Source: Arachidicoccus sp. BS20
Lineage (GTDB): Bacteria; Bacteroidota; Bacteroidia; Chitinophagales; Chitinophagaceae
Assembly (NCBI RefSeq): GCF_001659705.1
Contig: NZ_CP015971.1
Location: 1,488,001-1,552,000, forward strand
Direction: 5' to 3'
Length of the DNA: 64,000 nucleotides
A program made the translations under genes and the position numbers. A model generated the notes under the pieces. It did no database searches, was not told the origin of the DNA, and saw only the letters and a program-made list of their open reading frames with translations. This document shows, piece after piece, positions 42,391 to 50,481 of the stretch. Each line of letters begins with the position of its first letter. Position 1 is the stretch's first letter.

Positions 42391-44867
42391 TAAAACGGCA
42401 CAATCACTTTAAAACAAAAATTTCTTCCCGGATTATAAATACCCAAATGCCCGTTCGGCGATTGCGTGTAATATTCAAAATATTGCAACCTGCTTAAATG
42501 ATTTTGGTACGCCGTGTTCAGCAAATTATTCACGGCACACTCAACATTGATGATATTATTTTTTGAATAATGAACATCTGCTGTCGCATAAAAATTCAAC
42601 AAAGTATATACCGCCGTAGGTGTTTCCGTGTTATATAAACCGAGATACCTGTTTTGCGCAAGATTCAAGTCTGTCGTGACTTTCAGGGAAATGTTCTGCA
42701 AAATTTTATTCTTCGTTTCAATGTCATAATCAATGCTGCTCAGCCATCGCGGCGGCGGAATGAAAGGTAAATATTGTCCCTGTGTTTTTGCATTTTTATA
42801 TTTCGGATTTAAGTTATTGCCATACACCATCGAAAAAGAATTGTCGAACTGAAAGGCTTTCCAACTTTGCGGATGTACATTGAATGTTGCGTTCAAACCA
42901 TACAACTCCGCATTGGTTTGTTGGTATTGAAAAGTTTTATTGCCCGGCACAATCACAACAGGCACGCCGTTTTTATCCACTTCCAAATCTTCATAAATAT
43001 AATTTTGAATGTAGTTGTTATAAACGCTCAGTTCAAAAGAAAAATCATTGTATGTTCCAAGCAAACCTAAATCTTCCTGCAAACTAAATTCAGGTTTGAA
43101 GTCCAAATTGCCAACATAATAAATATGCGCGCCGGGGTCTAATCCGTTCGATGCAATTTCCGTAATATTCGGCGCACGATAACCGCGTGCAATATTTACT
43201 TTCAAACTGATTTGATTGTTCAACGCATACGTTGCACCAACACTTCCCGTGATGCCTTGAAAAGAAAAATGAAACGCATTGAACTGATGTGCGCTTCCCA
43301 CAGTATCGTTGCTGAAAACTTGCCGGTAAAATCCCGTTACAGGATTTGCCTTGATGTACATATCATCGCCGTTTTCGCTGCGCCGGTCATAACGAATACC
43401 GCCCGCAATCGTCCATTGCTTGTACTTCCACAAACCATAAAAATAACTGCCAATATCGAACAAATGATAATCAGGAATAGGAAAATCCGTTGCATTTTTA
43501 TTGCTGTTGGTTTGATACATTCCATTTACGCCAACCGAAGGTTGAATGTTCCAAACACTCGGCGCGTTGTAACGAACCGCATAATCAACTGTGTTTAAAA
43601 CAATGTATTCGCCAGCCTGATTTACGTCTGTCGGATGGTCATATTCTCTTCGTATATTTTGCTCAAAGCCAAGCGTAGCTTTGATTTCGCTTTGTCCAAG
43701 CTGATATTGATTATCAGTATAAATGCGAAAATCTTGTATGCGTTGTGACAACGGACTAAGCTTGTATGAATTTAAAATATTGTTCGGAACAATAGGACGA
43801 ATGGTAATTGTATCCACTTGCGGAATGTTTATATTCTCGCCTTCTGTTTCATAAATCTGGTAAGTAAATTTTCGCGTTAATGAATCACGGCTTCCATCGG
43901 GAATGCCTTGTCGGTTATTGTAATAAGTAAGATTAAAATGCGAATAACCTTTTGCATTTTTATAACCCGCAAAAGCAGACAGGTTCTGCATTTTAAAGCC
44001 TGTGTTATATACTCGCCCGTCGATTGGATTACTGTAATTTTTTGCAATGCGCTCCGAGCCGCGCAATGCATAAGACCAATGTTTGCTGCCGTAATTCAAT
44101 ATCAGACTATTACCGATTAATCCGTTGTTGGTTTGATATTCCGAAAGAAATTTTCCGTGAATTAATCTGTCTGTGTCTTTTGGTAAAACCACAAACATAC
44201 TCAACACGCCCGCGATTGCATCGGAGCCATACATCAAACTCGACGGACCTTCAATCACTTCTGCTCGGTCGATTGTATAATCGTCCATCGGCACGCCGTG
44301 TTCGTCGCCCCATTGTTGTGTTTCAACTCGTAAAACGCCATCGTATAAAGTCAATACACGATTGTAGCCAAGCCCGTTGATAAAAGGCTTCGATACATTC
44401 GGACCTGTTTTCACGGCAGCAAACCCGGGCGCATTTTGCGAAATCGCATCAATCGTATTTTCAGAAATAGTTTGCTCGATTGCCTTTTGCGAAACGCTTA
44501 CCATTGCCACAGGATTTTCTTTTATACGAATTGCTTTGGACGTTCCGGTAACTACTACATCGTTCAATAAATTGTTTTGCGGTGTGAGATAAACCGTAAG
44601 ATTATTTTGCGCATCAATTGTATCTCTTTGATAACCGATTGCGGAAAATATCAATCTAAAATGTTCAGCATTTTCAGGAATGTTGATTTTGAAAATACCG
44701 TTTGCATCGGTCGTTGTTCCTGTTGGTATTTGCAATATTTGTACGCTGCAAAAATTAACGGGTCGCTTGGTCTGCGCATCTTTTACAATTCCCGTAATTA
44801 CCTGAGAAAACAAGGATTTAGGGAGAATGAATAACATAGTAATAATGGATAAATATATTTTCTTCAT
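42390..44867 (-). CDS. TonB-dependent outer-membrane receptor
   Basis: The 825-residue protein has a signal peptide (MKKIYLSIITMLFILPKSLFSQ). Next come a carboxypeptidase-regulatory-like domain (about residues 23-105), a plug domain with the TonB-dependent signature DYTIDRAEVIEGPSSLMYGSDAIAG, and a 22-strand-type barrel ending in an aromatic residue. There is no SusD partner, which argues against polysaccharide uptake and for a metal, siderophore or cofactor. A DtxR/MntR-type palindrome lies upstream, so iron or manganese control is likely, though the substrate is unproven. Confidence 0.92.
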   Translation of the reverse strand: MKKIYLSIITMLFILPKSLFSQVITGIVKDAQTKRPVNFCSVQILQIPTGTTTDANGIFKINIPENAEHFRLIFSAIGYQRDTIDAQNNLTVYLTPQNNLLNDVVVTGTSKAIRIKENPVAMVSVSQKAIEQTISENTIDAISQNAPGFAAVKTGPNVSKPFINGLGYNRVLTLYDGVLRVETQQWGDEHGVPMDDYTIDRAEVIEGPSSLMYGSDAIAGVLSMFVVLPKDTDRLIHGKFLSEYQTNNGLIGNSLILNYGSKHWSYALRGSERIAKNYSNPIDGRVYNTGFKMQNLSAFAGYKNAKGYSHFNLTYYNNRQGIPDGSRDSLTRKFTYQIYETEGENINIPQVDTITIRPIVPNNILNSYKLSPLSQRIQDFRIYTDNQYQLGQSEIKATLGFEQNIRREYDHPTDVNQAGEYIVLNTVDYAVRYNAPSVWNIQPSVGVNGMYQTNSNKNATDFPIPDYHLFDIGSYFYGLWKYKQWTIAGGIRYDRRSENGDDMYIKANPVTGFYRQVFSNDTVGSAHQFNAFHFSFQGITGSVGATYALNNQISLKVNIARGYRAPNITEIASNGLDPGAHIYYVGNLDFKPEFSLQEDLGLLGTYNDFSFELSVYNNYIQNYIYEDLEVDKNGVPVVIVPGNKTFQYQQTNAELYGLNATFNVHPQSWKAFQFDNSFSMVYGNNLNPKYKNAKTQGQYLPFIPPPRWLSSIDYDIETKNKILQNISLKVTTDLNLAQNRYLGLYNTETPTAVYTLLNFYATADVHYSKNNIINVECAVNNLLNTAYQNHLSRLQYFEYYTQSPNGHLGIYNPGRNFCFKVIVPF

Positions 44868-44909
44868 TTGCTTTTATTTCCAGCAAATGTAAAAATTAAT
44901 TTATTACAA

Positions 44910-44940
44910 CCTAATAAATAAATTAGGTAAACCTAATTTA
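44910..44940. promoter_or_regulatory. DtxR/MntR/TroR-like operator upstream of the TonB receptor
   Basis: TAAATTAGG-TAAA-CCTAATTTA (44919-44940) is a perfect palindrome. A further CCTAAT half-site at 44910-44915 also pairs with the central ATTAGG. TTAGG...CCTAA with a short spacer is the pattern bound by metal-dependent DtxR-family repressors. It lies 19-49 nt upstream of a -7 box TACATTTG (complement of 44884-44891), where a repressor would block RNA polymerase. Confidence 0.65.
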
Positions 44941-44958
44941 TGATTGGATAATAAAAAT

Positions 44959-44983
44959 ATGGCGCGGGCTTTGCCCGCGCCAT
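44959..44983 (-). terminator. Strong G+C hairpin after the SnoaL-like gene
   Basis: ATGGCGCGGGC-TTT-GCCCGCGCCAT has an 11-bp perfect stem. On the minus strand it is followed by ATTTTTATT, so it can end the gene at 45020-45448 before the receptor promoter. Confidence 0.75.
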
Positions 44984-45019
44984 AACAAAATCTCTTCCTC
45001 AAAAAAGGATTTGTATTCT

Positions 45020-45448
45020 TTAAGAAGTATGGTCAACCACAATCAGCCATTTGCCGTTAATCTTTTTCCATAAAAGTGTGAAATGTCCGCCAATCGTAGT
45101 TTTATCCGAATGGACAATTTTCCATGCACCAATGACAAACGCCGAAGTTTTGGATAAAACATCTACTTTCAAATCAGAAAAAGTAAGCGTTCCCATTGCT
45201 TCTTTTGAGGGATAACCTTTCTTATAATTGTTCAGCGTATTCTGCCAACCGTAAGTGATTTGTTTTCCTACAAATTGCAGGCTGTCGCTTTGCCAATAGC
45301 CTTGCATAAAAGCATCTACATCGCCGTTATTCCAATCGTCTTGCTGTTGATGCATAGTTTGCAAAATAGTTTGTTTTGCATTTTGTCCAAAAGAAATGGT
45401 CGCAGCAAATACTACGACCATGAATGTTATAATGAATTTCATTTTCAT
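45020..45448 (-). CDS. Secreted SnoaL/DUF4440-like (NTF2-fold) protein
   Basis: The 142-residue protein has a signal peptide (MKMKFIITFMVVVFAATISFGQ) and an NTF2-like fold with QTILQTMHQQQDDWNNGDVDAFMQGYW and HFTLLWKKINGKWLIVVDHTS. DUF4440 proteins bind small molecules or act as simple enzymes, and no specific role can be assigned here. The G+C hairpin at 44959 ends its transcript before the TonB receptor promoter. Confidence 0.87.
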   Translation of the reverse strand: MKMKFIITFMVVVFAATISFGQNAKQTILQTMHQQQDDWNNGDVDAFMQGYWQSDSLQFVGKQITYGWQNTLNNYKKGYPSKEAMGTLTFSDLKVDVLSKTSAFVIGAWKIVHSDKTTIGGHFTLLWKKINGKWLIVVDHTS

Positions 45449-45509
45449 AATTAAACCATTAAGGAATTGAGAAAATGAAGATAAAATATATTCTTAAGTT
45501 TTTTCATCA

Positions 45510-46673
45510 TTAAGAAAAAACTTCTTTCAGTTTATCAAAAAATCCTTTTTCTGATTTATTCGGCTGCGGTTGAAAATTCGGACTGTCTTTCATCTTTTCC
45601 ATCGATGCTTTTTCTTCGGAAGAAAGTGTTTGCGGAGTCCATACATTTACATTAATCAGTTGGTCACCGCGCCGTCCGTAGCCGTTAATTTCAGGAAAAC
45701 CTTTCCCTTTCAAGCGAAATATTTTACCGCTTTGCGTGCCTGCGGGAATTTTAATCTTTGCGCGTCCGTCAATCGTAGGAACTTCCACCTGTGCGCCAAA
45801 AACAGCATCGGGAATAGAAATGAATAAGTCGTACCCCACATTCAATCCATCACGATGAAGTTCTGCGTGTGCTTCTTCTTCAATCGCAATAATCAAATCG
45901 CCCGGAGCGCCGCCGCGCAAGCCTACATTTCCTTTGCCGCTCATGCTCAGTTGCATTCCGTCGTACACGCCTGCGGGAATATTGATGCTCACGGTTTCTT
46001 CGCCGTACACGCGACCGTCGCCTTTACAGCTTGTACATTTTGCGGAAATAGTAGAACCTTCGCCATGGCAAGTAGGACAAACCACAACGGTTTGCATTTG
46101 CCCCAAAAATGTTTGCTGCACTTTGCGCACTTGTCCTGTGCCGCCGCAGGTTTTACAAGTGTGAATGCTGCCTTTATCTTTCGCGCCGCTTCCATGACAG
46201 GTACTGCAGACAATATATTTTTTTACCTTGATTGTTTTGGTAACGCCGTTCGCCATTTCTTCATAATTCAAACGAATTTTCACACGAAGGTTGCTGCCAC
46301 GTTCGCCCTGGCTTCTTCCGCCACGCGAGCTTCCACCGCCGCCAAAGAAATCGGAAAAACCACCGCCTCCGAAAATATCGCCGAAATGACTAAAAATATC
46401 GTTCATATCCATTCCGCCGCCGCCAAAAGGATTTCCGCCACCCGTGCCGGGACCAAAAGCCTGATGACCGTAACGGTCATATTTTGCGCGTTTGTCCGTA
46501 TCGCTCAGCACTTCGTAAGCTTCGGCTGCTTCCTTGAATTTTTCTTCCGCTTCTTTATCGCCGGGATTGCGGTCGGGATGATATTGCATCGCTGTTTTGC
46601 GATATGCTTTCTTAATCTCATCCGCGGTTGCGCTTTTGCTCACACCTAATATTTCGTAGTAATCTCTTTTCAT
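45510..46673 (-). CDS. dnaJ: DnaJ co-chaperone
   Basis: The 387-residue protein is a type I Hsp40. It has an N-terminal J domain with HPD at about residues 33-35, a Gly/Phe-rich linker and four CxxCxGxG zinc repeats ([32 protein letters not shown]). A C-terminal substrate-binding domain completes it. It delivers unfolded proteins to DnaK and stimulates its ATPase. It is downstream of grpE on the same strand, with 79 bp between them. Confidence 0.97.
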   Translation of the reverse strand: MKRDYYEILGVSKSATADEIKKAYRKTAMQYHPDRNPGDKEAEEKFKEAAEAYEVLSDTDKRAKYDRYGHQAFGPGTGGGNPFGGGGMDMNDIFSHFGDIFGGGGFSDFFGGGGSSRGGRSQGERGSNLRVKIRLNYEEMANGVTKTIKVKKYIVCSTCHGSGAKDKGSIHTCKTCGGTGQVRKVQQTFLGQMQTVVVCPTCHGEGSTISAKCTSCKGDGRVYGEETVSINIPAGVYDGMQLSMSGKGNVGLRGGAPGDLIIAIEEEAHAELHRDGLNVGYDLFISIPDAVFGAQVEVPTIDGRAKIKIPAGTQSGKIFRLKGKGFPEINGYGRRGDQLINVNVWTPQTLSSEEKASMEKMKDSPNFQPQPNKSEKGFFDKLKEVFS

Positions 46674-46674
46674 G

Positions 46675-46752
46675 CCCCTGCCCCCTAAAGGGGAATTTCT
46701 TTTTTAATTTAAAAATAGATAATAAAAATTTCGCCCCTTTAGGGGACGGGGG
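46675..46752. repeat. Inverted repeat pair between grpE and dnaJ
   Basis: CCCCTGCCCCCTAAAGGGG (46675-46693) and the inverted relative CCCCTTTAGGGGACGGGGG (46734-46752) bracket the intergenic region. Each also contains its own CCCC...GGGG palindrome. They could fold into a cruciform or mRNA stem that tunes dnaJ expression, or be a simple dispersed repeat. Confidence 0.6.
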
Positions 46753-47304
46753 TTATTTTCCCACAACTACTTTCGCGTGGCGGATTAATTTATCGTTCAG
46801 CAAATAACCTTTCTGAACTTCGTCGATAATTTTTCCGCTGTGTTCAGGAGTTGGTGCGGGAATTTCCGCAATAGCTTCGTGCTGTTCCACGTCAAAATCG
46901 CTGTTAATGCTTTCCAATGCTTTCACACCTTTTGATTGCATCACATTTCTGAATTTGTTGAACACGAGAAACGCACCTTCTTTCACATGATTGATGTCGG
47001 TATCAGTTTGCATTTGTTTTTCCGCGCGGTCGGTATCGTCTAACACGTCGAGCAGGGAAATGATAATGTCTTTTCCTGCAGTTTGAATCAATTCGATTCT
47101 TTCTTTCGCAGTACGTCTTTTATAGTTTTCAAATTCTGCCAAAAGACGAATGTATTTGTCCTTTTGCTCCGCCAATTCATTTTGCAATTTTTCTGTTTCG
47201 GAAACCTGTTCTTCTGCCGCATTTTCCTGCGAAGTTTCTCCCGCTTGCTCGTTTACATTTTCGATTGGCTTTTGATTTTCCTCGGTATGTTCGTGTTTGC
47301 TCAT
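46753..47304 (-). CDS. grpE: GrpE nucleotide-exchange factor
   Basis: The 183-residue protein has an acidic disordered N-terminus, a long coiled coil (EKLQNELAEQKDKYIRLLAEFENYKRRTAKERIE) and the beta domain ending GYLLNDKLIRHAKVVVG. It releases ADP from DnaK. It heads a grpE-dnaJ unit. dnaK is not nearby. Confidence 0.97.
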   Translation of the reverse strand: MSKHEHTEENQKPIENVNEQAGETSQENAAEEQVSETEKLQNELAEQKDKYIRLLAEFENYKRRTAKERIELIQTAGKDIIISLLDVLDDTDRAEKQMQTDTDINHVKEGAFLVFNKFRNVMQSKGVKALESINSDFDVEQHEAIAEIPAPTPEHSGKIIDEVQKGYLLNDKLIRHAKVVVGK

Positions 47305-47419
47305 ATCTGTGTTCCGTTATTTGTTATCTGTTTTCTTGTATGAAAAAATAGAACGCTGATTATTGATGATTTTTATGATTATCCCCCGATGGTCATTTAA
47401 ACTTTTTGTTTTCAATTTT

Positions 47420-47560
47420 CTTAATCCCAACGGGATTATACGTTTATAGCAGTTTAGTGAAGACACACGTTCGACTCCAAAGGAGTCGTATGTAACAACT
47501 TAGCATTTTTGCTATAAATATTGAACCCTTCGGGTCCTTTATTGTTTAAAACTTTAAATG
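47420..47560. repeat. Cluster of short palindromic repeat modules
   Basis: In the 479-bp gap between grpE and the reductase gene, I see AATCCC-AAC-GGGATT (near 47424), GACTCC-AAA-GGAGTC (near 47484) and GAACCC-TTC-GGGTCC (near 47523). They are linked by TTATAG-containing spacers. The cluster resembles that at 8186-8250. There is no coding potential. Confidence 0.6.
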
Positions 47561-47645
47561 AATTCAGACATTAATTCATCATTATTATAAAAAATCTACG
47601 TTCCATTTAACCGTCAAATTTTTTGCCGAAGCCGCAAAACAGTAA

Positions 47646-47711
47646 AATTGACAGAGAATTGCGCTTTAAAATGACAAAATTCTTTTAATATTTGTCATTT
47701 TGCTGTCAATT
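47646..47711. promoter_or_regulatory. Nested inverted repeats upstream of the NADP reductase gene
   Basis: The outer arms are AATTGACAG (47646-47654) and CTGTCAATT (47703-47711). The inner arms are AAAATGACAAA (47668-47678) and TTTGTCATTTT (47691-47701). All four arms contain the TGACA/TGTCA core, which suggests a double operator for one regulator. A variant -7 box TAATTTCG (47757-47764) follows before the gene at 47784. Confidence 0.55.
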
Positions 47712-47783
47712 GTAAAAATGTTTCGTATTTCGTAAACGGAAAAAGTAACGATTGATTAATTTCGCGAAAATTTTTTATTCAAG

Positions 47784-48794
47784 ATGATTGAAACCGATAT
47801 ATGTATCGTGGGTGCAGGACCCGTTGGATTATTTGCAGTTTTTGAAGCAGGGTTGTTGAAAATGCGTTGCCATTTGGTAGATGCGCTGCCGCAGGTTGGC
47901 GGACAACTTTCCGAAATTTATCCGCAAAAACCTATTTATGATATTCCGGGATTTCCGAGCATTAATGCGCAGGAACTGGTCGATAATTTAATGGAACAAA
48001 TCAAGCCGTTTCATCCGACTTTTACTTTGGGCGAAAGAGTGGAAACGATTGAAAGAAATGAAGATAAATCTTTCACGATAGGTACAAATGAAGGCACGCA
48101 AATTCATGCAAAAGTAATCGTAATTGCTGCCGGACTTGGCTCCTTCGAGCCGCGTAAGCCCGCGATTGAAAGGCTCGAAGAATTTGAACACGGCAAAGGC
48201 GTTGCGTACATGGTAAAAAATCCAGAAACTTTTCGCGATAAAGAAATTGTACTCGCAGGCGGCGGCGACTCTGCACTTGACTGGACAATTCACTTGGCAG
48301 GTATTTCAAAGAAAGTAACGCTTATTCATCGCGGCGAAACTTTTCGTGGTGCGCCCGATTCGGCAGAGAAAGTTTTTAATCTGGCAAAAGAAGGAAAAAT
48401 CAATTTGATACTGAAAGCCAATCTTACAAAAATCGACGGCAACGGCGTTTTGAAAGAAGTGCATTACGAAGATGAGAACAAAGCAATCCAAACCATTAAT
48501 GCAGATTATTTAATTCCGTTGTTTGGTTTAAGCCCGAAATTGGGACCGATTGCCGATTGGAATTTGGACATCGATAAAAAAAATCAGATAAAAGTAGATA
48601 CGACCGATTATTCTACAAATATTGAAGGCATTTATGCCATCGGCGATATTAATACTTACACGGGAAAACTGAAACTGATTTTGTGCGGTTTCCACGAAGG
48701 AGCGATTATGATGCAGAGTGCGTTCAAGCACGTATTCCCCGACAAGCATTTGAGTTTCAAATACACGACTGTGAATGGCGTGCATGAATTTTAA
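47784..48794 (+). CDS. Ferredoxin/flavodoxin-NADP reductase, TrxR-like type
   Basis: The 336-residue flavoprotein has an N-terminal FAD motif (DICIVGAGPVGLFAVFEAGL) and a second NADPH motif (EIVLAGGGDSALDWTIHLAG). It lacks a CxxC pair. The conserved GQLSEIYPQKPIYDIPGFP is typical of the thioredoxin-reductase-like FNRs of Bacilli and Bacteroidota. It moves electrons between NADPH and ferredoxin or flavodoxin. Nested palindromes upstream suggest regulated expression. Confidence 0.9.
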   Translation: MIETDICIVGAGPVGLFAVFEAGLLKMRCHLVDALPQVGGQLSEIYPQKPIYDIPGFPSINAQELVDNLMEQIKPFHPTFTLGERVETIERNEDKSFTIGTNEGTQIHAKVIVIAAGLGSFEPRKPAIERLEEFEHGKGVAYMVKNPETFRDKEIVLAGGGDSALDWTIHLAGISKKVTLIHRGETFRGAPDSAEKVFNLAKEGKINLILKANLTKIDGNGVLKEVHYEDENKAIQTINADYLIPLFGLSPKLGPIADWNLDIDKKNQIKVDTTDYSTNIEGIYAIGDINTYTGKLKLILCGFHEGAIMMQSAFKHVFPDKHLSFKYTTVNGVHEF

Positions 48795-48804
48795 TTCAAA
48801 TTTA

Positions 48805-48950
48805 AACCACATAGAAATATAGTTTTTGTGTACAGGAGTAAGACCTCTGAGACTTAAAAGTTTTAGAGGTCTTACTTTTATAAAAGCAAAGGACACAAAG
48901 AGATTTTCGTCTTCGATGAAAACTATGCTTCCCTGCGTTTTCATTATTAA
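48805..48950. repeat. MITE-like repeat, second copy
   Basis: It begins AACCACATAGAAATATAG, matching the start of the repeat at 30471. It also contains the same kind of palindrome, TTTTCGTCTTCGATGAAAA near 48902. Inside it is the 11-bp hairpin GTAAGACCTCT...AGAGGTCTTAC (48838-48875). The right end is less well conserved than in the first copy. Confidence 0.5.
48838..48880 (+). terminator. Hairpin after the NADP reductase gene
   Basis: GTAAGACCTCT (48838-48848) pairs perfectly with AGAGGTCTTAC (48865-48875), followed by TTTTAT. It may terminate the reductase transcript. Confidence 0.6.
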
Positions 48951-49073
48951 ACAATATTCAATTCCTCATTCTTTATATGCTCTATGTTTCTGAATGAGCT
49001 TTCTACGAAACAAAATTTGAGCTTTTTAAGAAACCTGTATTCCTTTTTTATTACCGACCTTTGTGTTGTAAAA

Positions 49074-49892
49074 ATGGATAACGAGAAAATTAAATCATAC
49101 AGAATCGGCGTTAATTCAGGAATTATTTACGCTTGCTATATTGAGAAAAATTGGGCAGGCGAGCATTTTATTGAAGACTTCGGAATAACGTATTTGCTCG
49201 AAGGAACATACACCGTAACCGATAACAATAAAACAAATGTTTTCCGCGCAGGCGATATGCTTTTTTACCGGAAAAACCAGCTTGCAAAATTTGTAAAGCA
49301 ACCTGCGGAAAACGGTATTTTTCGAGGTATATCCATTATACTTGATAAAGACACGCTTTGGAATTTCAGCAAGCAATATCATCACGATAATCTTGCTGCC
49401 GCGATGCGCATCAATGCTGTTACGCGCATTGAGCCGAATGTTCTGCTGAAACACTATTTCGATTCACTCGAACCATATTTTGAAACGCAGATTTCTGATG
49501 AACTTATTGCATTGAAAAAGCAGGAAGCGATAATTTTATTACTGCAATCCAATCCTGAACTGAAAAATATTTTGTTCGATTTCAGCATGCCGGGAAAGAT
49601 AGATTTGGAAGCATTTATGAACAAAAATTTTAAGTTCAATGTTGAGATAAAACGTCTTGCTTATCTCACGGGAAGAAGCCTTGCAACATTCAAACGCGAT
49701 TTTGAAAAAACGTTTCAAACATCGCCCAATCGATGGTTGCAGCAACGCAGATTGCAGGAAGCATATTATTTGATAAAAGAGAAAAAACAAAAACCATCAG
49801 ACGTTTATCTCGAAGTGGGCTTTGAAAGCTTGTCGCACTTTTCGTATTCTTTCAAGCAGCATTTCGGGCAAAATCCGTCATCGATTACTTAA
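49074..49892 (+). CDS. AraC-family transcriptional regulator
   Basis: The 272-residue protein has a cupin-like N-terminal sensor (EDFGITYLLEGTYTVTDNNKTNVFRAGDMLFYR) and two C-terminal helix-turn-helices (IKRLAYLTGRSLATFKRDFEKTFQTSPNRWLQQRRLQEAYYLI and PSDVYLEVGFESLSHFSYSFKQHFGQNP). I place the start at the ATG 49074. The effector is unknown. The gene just downstream is a collapsed SDR, the usual partner of this type of regulator, so the regulated reductase has probably been lost. Confidence 0.9.
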   Translation: MDNEKIKSYRIGVNSGIIYACYIEKNWAGEHFIEDFGITYLLEGTYTVTDNNKTNVFRAGDMLFYRKNQLAKFVKQPAENGIFRGISIILDKDTLWNFSKQYHHDNLAAAMRINAVTRIEPNVLLKHYFDSLEPYFETQISDELIALKKQEAIILLLQSNPELKNILFDFSMPGKIDLEAFMNKNFKFNVEIKRLAYLTGRSLATFKRDFEKTFQTSPNRWLQQRRLQEAYYLIKEKKQKPSDVYLEVGFESLSHFSYSFKQHFGQNPSSIT

Positions 49893-49907
49893 TCTAAATC
49901 TTACAAG

Positions 49908-50342
49908 ATGAAAAAGACAATCATGATTACCGAAGCATCTTTCGGTACAGGAAAAGTCATGTCCTTATATTTTGCAAAGCAAGGTTGGAATGTGGTCGCG
50001 ACTTTGCACAAACTCTGCGATGTAAACGAATTGGCAGAACATTCTTCCATTCTTATAAAACAAATGAATGTTGCCGATATTACAAGTATTGAAAACGTAA
50101 TTCTCGACAGCATCGACACATTCGGCGGAATTGACGTAGTGCTTAACAATGGAATTTACGCCAACGAAACGATGAATGTAATGCGCGCCATACTTCCACA
50201 TTTTCGCATCAGAAATAAAGGAAAGCTTATTCATGTAAATCCGAATGCGGAAAACATTGCAGCAACTGTTTATGAACTCGCAGATGGAAATATATTGAAG
50301 CGGTATTGCTTCCCGGATGATTTCGATTTTTTGCTTGACTGA
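49908..50342 (+). pseudogene. Degenerate, internally deleted SDR oxidoreductase
   Basis: The 144-residue frame starts like an SDR, but the cofactor loop TGxSSGxG is TEASFGTG and NNAG is NNGI. After MRAILPHFRIRNKGKLIHVN it skips the whole catalytic SYK region and rejoins at AATVYELADG, an SDR C-terminal motif. About 100 residues of a normal 250-residue enzyme are missing. Without the YxxxK pair it cannot catalyse the SDR reaction. The frame is still open, so it may be a recent pseudogene or a protein kept for another role. Confidence 0.75.
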
Positions 50343-50481
50343 TTTTTCTTGGTTACCACAACGACTCAACGACACAGACGATTCACAACGTTGTGATTCC
50401 GTTGTGTTCTCGGTGCCGTTGTGGTTTATTCTTTACAAAGAATTTCTGCTTAACTTAAATTGTGTTTTCTATATTTGCGGC

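Noticed and set aside
45855-46649. 264-codon + strand frame
   Set aside because: It is fully antisense to dnaJ, whose zinc repeats and J domain are unmistakable.
47484-47500. Possible tRNA T-arm (GTTCGACTCC)
   Set aside because: No cloverleaf can be drawn; it is one arm of a short palindrome.
47420-47560. Possible CRISPR array in the grpE/reductase gap
   Set aside because: The palindromes differ from each other and are not regularly spaced; there are no identical repeats and no cas genes.
50317-50481. N-terminal extension of glyS
   Set aside because: A promoter box lies inside it and the synthetase fold starts at 50482.
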